This document shows, one piece after another, positions 30,477 to 33,478 of a stretch of 33,478 bases of DNA. The DNA is from Ophiothrix spiculata (lineage: Eukaryota > Echinodermata > Ophiuroidea > Amphilepidida > Ophiotrichidae), in assembly GCA_000969725.1 (NCBI GenBank), contig JXSR01S015690.1; one strand, written 5' to 3'. Made by a program: the position numbers and the translations under genes. Numbering within the stretch: position 1 is the stretch's first letter; each line of letters starts with the position of its first letter. Under the pieces are notes generated by a model, which ran no database searches, was not told where the DNA came from, and worked only from the letters and a program-made list of their open reading frames with translations.

Positions 30477-30641
30477 ATTCGGTATCGAAGTGTTATGTGT
30501 AGTCCGATTATCAACCAGACAACTGGATCACGCACATCCCCTGACAACAGTTAGTGCTATACTTTTGTGTCGTGATCAATTCAATCATAGTTCCAAACCA
30601 GTAACTGGGTGAGTTACGTAATCACTTCGATACTGAATTAA
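30477..30641. repeat. Imperfect foldback just upstream of the pore-loop exon
   Basis: ATTCGGTATCGAAGTG pairs with CACTTCGATACTGAAT with one mismatch, and weaker pairing continues inside (CCAGACAACTGG / CCAGTAACTGG). The element ends 84 bp before the exon. Confidence 0.7.
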
Positions 30642-30725
30642 TTGGTTATGAACAACCCTAAGTTTTTCCTTGTCATCATAAGTTTACATATTGTTAATTT
30701 GTCTGTTCACAATGCTTTCTTTCAG

Positions 30726-31029
30726 ATATGAAGTTGATCCTTATGCTCCATATCATGAAGGTTCAGAATATGACGATTATGTTTGTAGCTTAGGAGAAGA
30801 CAGAGGGATGCGCCAATGCACAGATCTAAAAGCAGAATTTTATATAGACGATGACGAGAGATCGTGCAATGAAAGCGCCCTCCCATTTATGAATTATACT
30901 TATGACAGTAACTCATCGTGTGTGAATTGGAACTTGTATTATACTGTTTGTAGAACCGCTGGGCCCAATCCATTTCTGGGGTCCATTTCTTTTGATAATA
31001 TTCTTCTAGCCTGGGTAGCTATTTTCCAG
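30726..31029 (+). CDS. Cav3: Cav3 T-type calcium channel alpha-1, internal exon: domain I S5-P extracellular loop and pore helix
   Basis: This 304-bp exon starts after the acceptor TTTCTTTCAG, completes the Gly codon of the previous exon, and ends in phase 0 at CAG before the donor GTGAGT. It adds 101 codons. The first part is a diverged acidic loop with the cysteines expected of Cav3 domain I: CSLGEDRGMRQC, then a Cys at CNES, then CVNWNLYYTVC, close to the vertebrate CVNWNQYYTNC. Three sequons (NES, NYT, NSS) are consistent with the known glycosylation of this loop. The C-terminal part NPFLGSISFDNILLAWVAIFQ (its first and last residues span the pore-helix region) matches vertebrate FDNIGYAWIAIFQ. 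In vertebrate Cav3 the protein continues VITLEGW, with the selectivity-filter Glu, right after this Gln. That should be the next exon and I do not see it before the window ends. An in-frame readthrough into the intron would add about 11 residues (ending VCVFVL) before a stop, which looks like chance. Confidence 0.96.
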
Positions 31030-31839
31030 GTGAGTAGCATGTATGTCTGTGTGTTTGTCTTGTAGTTTATCGGTATGTCTAGAAACATATTGCCCAAAAT
31101 ATGAAGATGATAGTACAAGTGAAATATATACATACGGTACCAAAAAAACCACCCAAATTGGCTATCAGAATAATTGAAGAATAGGAAAGCACACTTTTGC
31201 TGAACCATTTGTCACTAAGTTTCACGCTTCTGTGATCATCAGACACTTTGATTGATAACCTTTTACTTTCACAGATATAGTAATGGGAAAAATTTGGTGC
31301 AGTCTCAATCCATTGTTATCCTTGATTTTATCTATGCTTTCCTGTTTCATGAATTCATAAATACAATCTTGAAAACAAATTAATCAGACCAAATCGTTTG
31401 TTCAGTTAACTGGTCTGTTTTGTCCGTTAGTTTTGGTAAATTTGTTAGATGTAAGCCAGCAAAATTGTCTGTGATTAGAAAGCCAAGTCTCCATCAACAA
31501 GTAATAGATCTGATTTTTATCACATTCATTTTATGGATAAATTTGCTTGAGTTAGTCACTGACGACATTTCTTAAAATTATAAAGTGATTAATGAGCACA
31601 CAGAGGCTCGTATATGTAATTTTTTAAGATTTTTTTTTTTTCAAGTTTATAAACTGTCTTGGACCATATATCTTTTAAAAGGACCTAACATGACCAGTAT
31701 GTTATACCAGTATAATGTGTTTGTGATCGTTCCCAAACTATTTTATGTAATACAAAAGTTGACTCAAATCATCCTCATTATTAACAAGTTTTGAAGTGAG
31801 TGATTTGACTTGCATCTAATCAGATGACAGCGTTATTTA

Positions 31840-32207
31840 GGCCACATACGAAAAAATAAGTTGTTAAAGGTTTCTCAAAATGTGAGGAGGGAGGGAGGTG
31901 GTCTTTTTTAAGGTTGAGGTGAGCCTGAGCAATCCAGGTATACACTTGGTAGATGTTGACTGCACATTCAGTTGTTGTCTTTTAATTCAATGTGATATGG
32001 ATAGATTTTGATTAGACGACAGTTCCGACTTTAAAAACCATCAGAAATTAAAAGAATCCTTTAAAGAGGAAAGCAGAGTCTTGATGTTTGAATGATTTAG
32101 CTAAATTTTTAACACCTTCAGCAATTTTGCAAAACAAATAAAGTGGTGCGGCACCAAAAAGTGAGGAGGGAGGGGACGAGAAACAACTTTATTTTTTTAT
32201 GAGGCCT
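31840..32207. mobile_element. TA-flanked AT-rich inverted-repeat element
   Basis: GGCCACATACGAAAAAATAA plus GTTGTT opposes AACAAC plus TTTATTTTTTTATGAGGCC. TGTGAGGAGGGAGGG occurs on the left and AGTGAGGAGGGAGGGG on the right in direct orientation. TA lies outside both ends. About 368 bp. Confidence 0.65.
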
Positions 32208-32415
32208 TATCTGAGAATTCACCTCAGTGCTATAAGTGGATCAGATTATTGGGCTGAAAACTGGAGTCCCTATTATTTCACATACAGGACCGTAGACAGG
32301 CATGAAAGACAGGGATAGACAATGTTTACTGTCCTGATATCAGTCCAAACTCATGTATCATCCCTATTTATATACAGATGTTGACTCAATAGCAGGAAGA
32401 TCAACAGTCTGGAAA

Positions 32416-32777
32416 TAAGGCCAAAAAAAAGTTGTTTGGTTGTCCTCGACCGACCGCCCCTATTTTTCGAAACTGGAAAAAAGTTTTTAACTGTACATAA
32501 GTATACAGCGCCTAATTTTCAGATTTCCAAAAAAAGTTTTTTTTTTCTTTTAGAATTTTCATTTTTTGAAAATATTTTTAAGTTGCTGTTTTCATTTTGT
32601 TTCCATTTAAAACTGTTTTTAAACTTGTATAAAGCGATTTTTCAGTACAGTAGACTTATTTGCACCTTTATAGAGGCCATAATTGTGTGTAATTTTGACT
32701 TACATTTGAAAAAAAATCTTAAAAAAAAAAAATTCCGCCCGCCCGCACTTGCTCAAAAAATTAATTTTTTCCTTGGC
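32416..32777. repeat. AT-rich element with TAAGGCC start, related to 31840-32207
   Basis: TAAGGCCAAAAAAAAGTTGT, then TTGGTTGTCCTCGACC, resembles the complemented right end of the previous element (TAAGGCCTCATAAAAAAATA, then AAAGTTGTTTCTCGTCC). The right border TCCTTGGCC is only weakly complementary. T-rich interior. Confidence 0.45.
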
Positions 32778-33271
32778 CCAAACATGTGATTTGATCCATT
32801 TATAGCATAAGGTCCACAAATGATATATTCTATAAGATAACATCTTACAGTATATATGTGTGTGTTTGTAAGGGTGCTGCATATGTTTTAACCCATGTTT
32901 CTTTCCGTTTACAGGGTAGGGCTTTTTTTCTTTGGGTTTGCTTTGCTCTTTCTCGTTTGCTCCAGAAGCACACTTCTGGGTGATAAAAAATTATACTTTG
33001 CACAGCTCAATTTGCATGTGTTTTTTTTTCATGCAAAACAAAAGTCATATTTTTGCAATTTGTTTCTATATCCCTTAGATTCCATTTGCCCCATTCTCCC
33101 CTATTCTAACACAGAGTGGATCTCATCTTTCCCATTTCACATAGTATGATCCATTCTTTTTTGAAGTACCACTGACCTGTTTAAGCTGTACTAGCATTTT
33201 TTGTGTGGTATAATTGTTACAGACCTCAATTTTTTTAAATCTAAAAAAAACTATTACCTTCTGTTCAAAAA

Positions 33272-33457
33272 CTCAAGGTGTCTAGTAGAACTAGCACGGT
33301 TCCCCTGATCTCCCCTTCCACGGACCCAGCAACGAGCCCAGGCAGCGCACAAAGCGTGATGCCTGGGAGAGGTAGTTGGACAGGTGGTGTTGGACAAGGC
33401 ACTGAAATCAGGGCTAGGTGTCTAGATGTGTTTCAGATCTGGAATCCTTACCGATGA
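33272..33457. other. Unexplained GC-richer stretch at the window edge
   Basis: Base composition changes sharply from AT-rich to balanced. In the + frame starting CTCAAGGTG there are 61 sense codons before TGA, rich in Ser, Thr, Pro and Gly. On the - strand another frame is open for about 35 codons. Neither resembles Cav3 or any family I recognise. It could be a fragment of a retroposon or of another repeat. Confidence 0.35.
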
Positions 33458-33478
33458 CATTGAACCAGATGCTATTAT

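Larger units (their letters stand above)
29211..30725 (+). other. Intron of Cav3 between the S5 exon and the pore-loop exon
   Basis: This 1515-bp phase-2 intron runs from GTAAGA to TTTCTTTCAG. It holds a strong hairpin-forming element (29909-30099) and a weaker inverted repeat (30477-30641). A T8-G11 homopolymer junction lies near 29487-29508. Positions 29220-29900 and 30103-30470 are AT-rich and I recognise nothing in them, apart from a small hairpin around 30254-30274 and an element-end-like CTCCTTTAA near 30439. Confidence 0.93.
31030..33478 (+). other. Start of the next Cav3 intron, running off the window
   Basis: The intron begins GTGAGTAG in phase 0. I searched it by eye for the expected VITLEGW selectivity-filter coding sequence and did not find it, so the next exon is probably beyond the right edge. 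Contents: plain AT-rich DNA at 31060-31837, two related TA-flanked AT-rich elements (31840-32207 and 32416-32777), T-rich sequence at 32780-33250, and a GC-richer stretch at 33272-33457. Confidence 0.8.

Noticed and set aside
32436-32789. 117-codon open frame on the + strand, Phe/Lys rich
   Set aside because: It is a by-product of T-rich and A-rich repeat sequence; no acceptor or donor context and no similarity to Cav3.
32895-32980. Hydrophobic segment VGLFFFGFALLFLVCS after an acceptor-like site as a possible next Cav3 helix
   Set aside because: It does not match VITLEGW or domain I S6, and is explained by a T-rich tract.

Overview
This is an AT-rich, intron-dominated piece of animal genomic DNA. 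The only gene I can support is part of a T-type (Cav3) voltage-gated calcium channel alpha-1 subunit on the + strand. Three exons lie near the right end (26618-26718, 29036-29210, 30726-31029). They join in frame across canonical GT/AG introns and encode domain I from the end of S3 through the S4 voltage sensor, the S4-S5 linker, S5, and the large extracellular loop up to the pore helix. The gene enters from the left (S1-S3 exons not seen) and leaves to the right (the exon with the selectivity-filter glutamate is not seen). The diverged protein, small exons in multi-kilobase introns, tRNA-derived SINEs of a type common in marine invertebrates, and very dense short inverted-repeat elements suggest a non-vertebrate marine animal, perhaps an echinoderm, hemichordate or amphioxus. 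I cannot fix the phylum from sequence alone.

Layout. Positions 1-26617 hold no recognisable exon and are probably one long intron (or several introns) of the same gene. They are packed with roughly two dozen terminal-inverted-repeat or foldback elements, a tRNA-derived SINE nested in one of them, a 30-bp-period minisatellite (15478-15919), several local tandem duplications, and AT-rich filler. The introns between the exons (26719-29035, 29211-30725) carry more of the same, plus a second SINE copy. The right end (31030-33478) has two related AT-rich elements and an unexplained GC-richer stretch at the very edge.

The most informative structures are: a hAT-like MITE with an 8-bp target duplication (7038-7313); four copies of one TA-flanked MITE family with ends AAGGAGC/GCTCCTT (6581, 17912, 18424 inverted, 27361); two copies of a foldback family with a near-perfect ~41-bp terminal repeat (574, 12291); a perfect 52-bp-arm palindrome (19268-19382); and a MITE insertion that can be compared with an empty paralogous site about 400 bp away (22606-22735 versus 23010-23120). 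I found no prokaryotic-type genes, operons, CRISPR arrays, rRNA or intact tRNA genes. I see no clear evidence of a new biochemical system. The unusual thing is the density and nesting of hairpin-forming elements inside an ion-channel gene.
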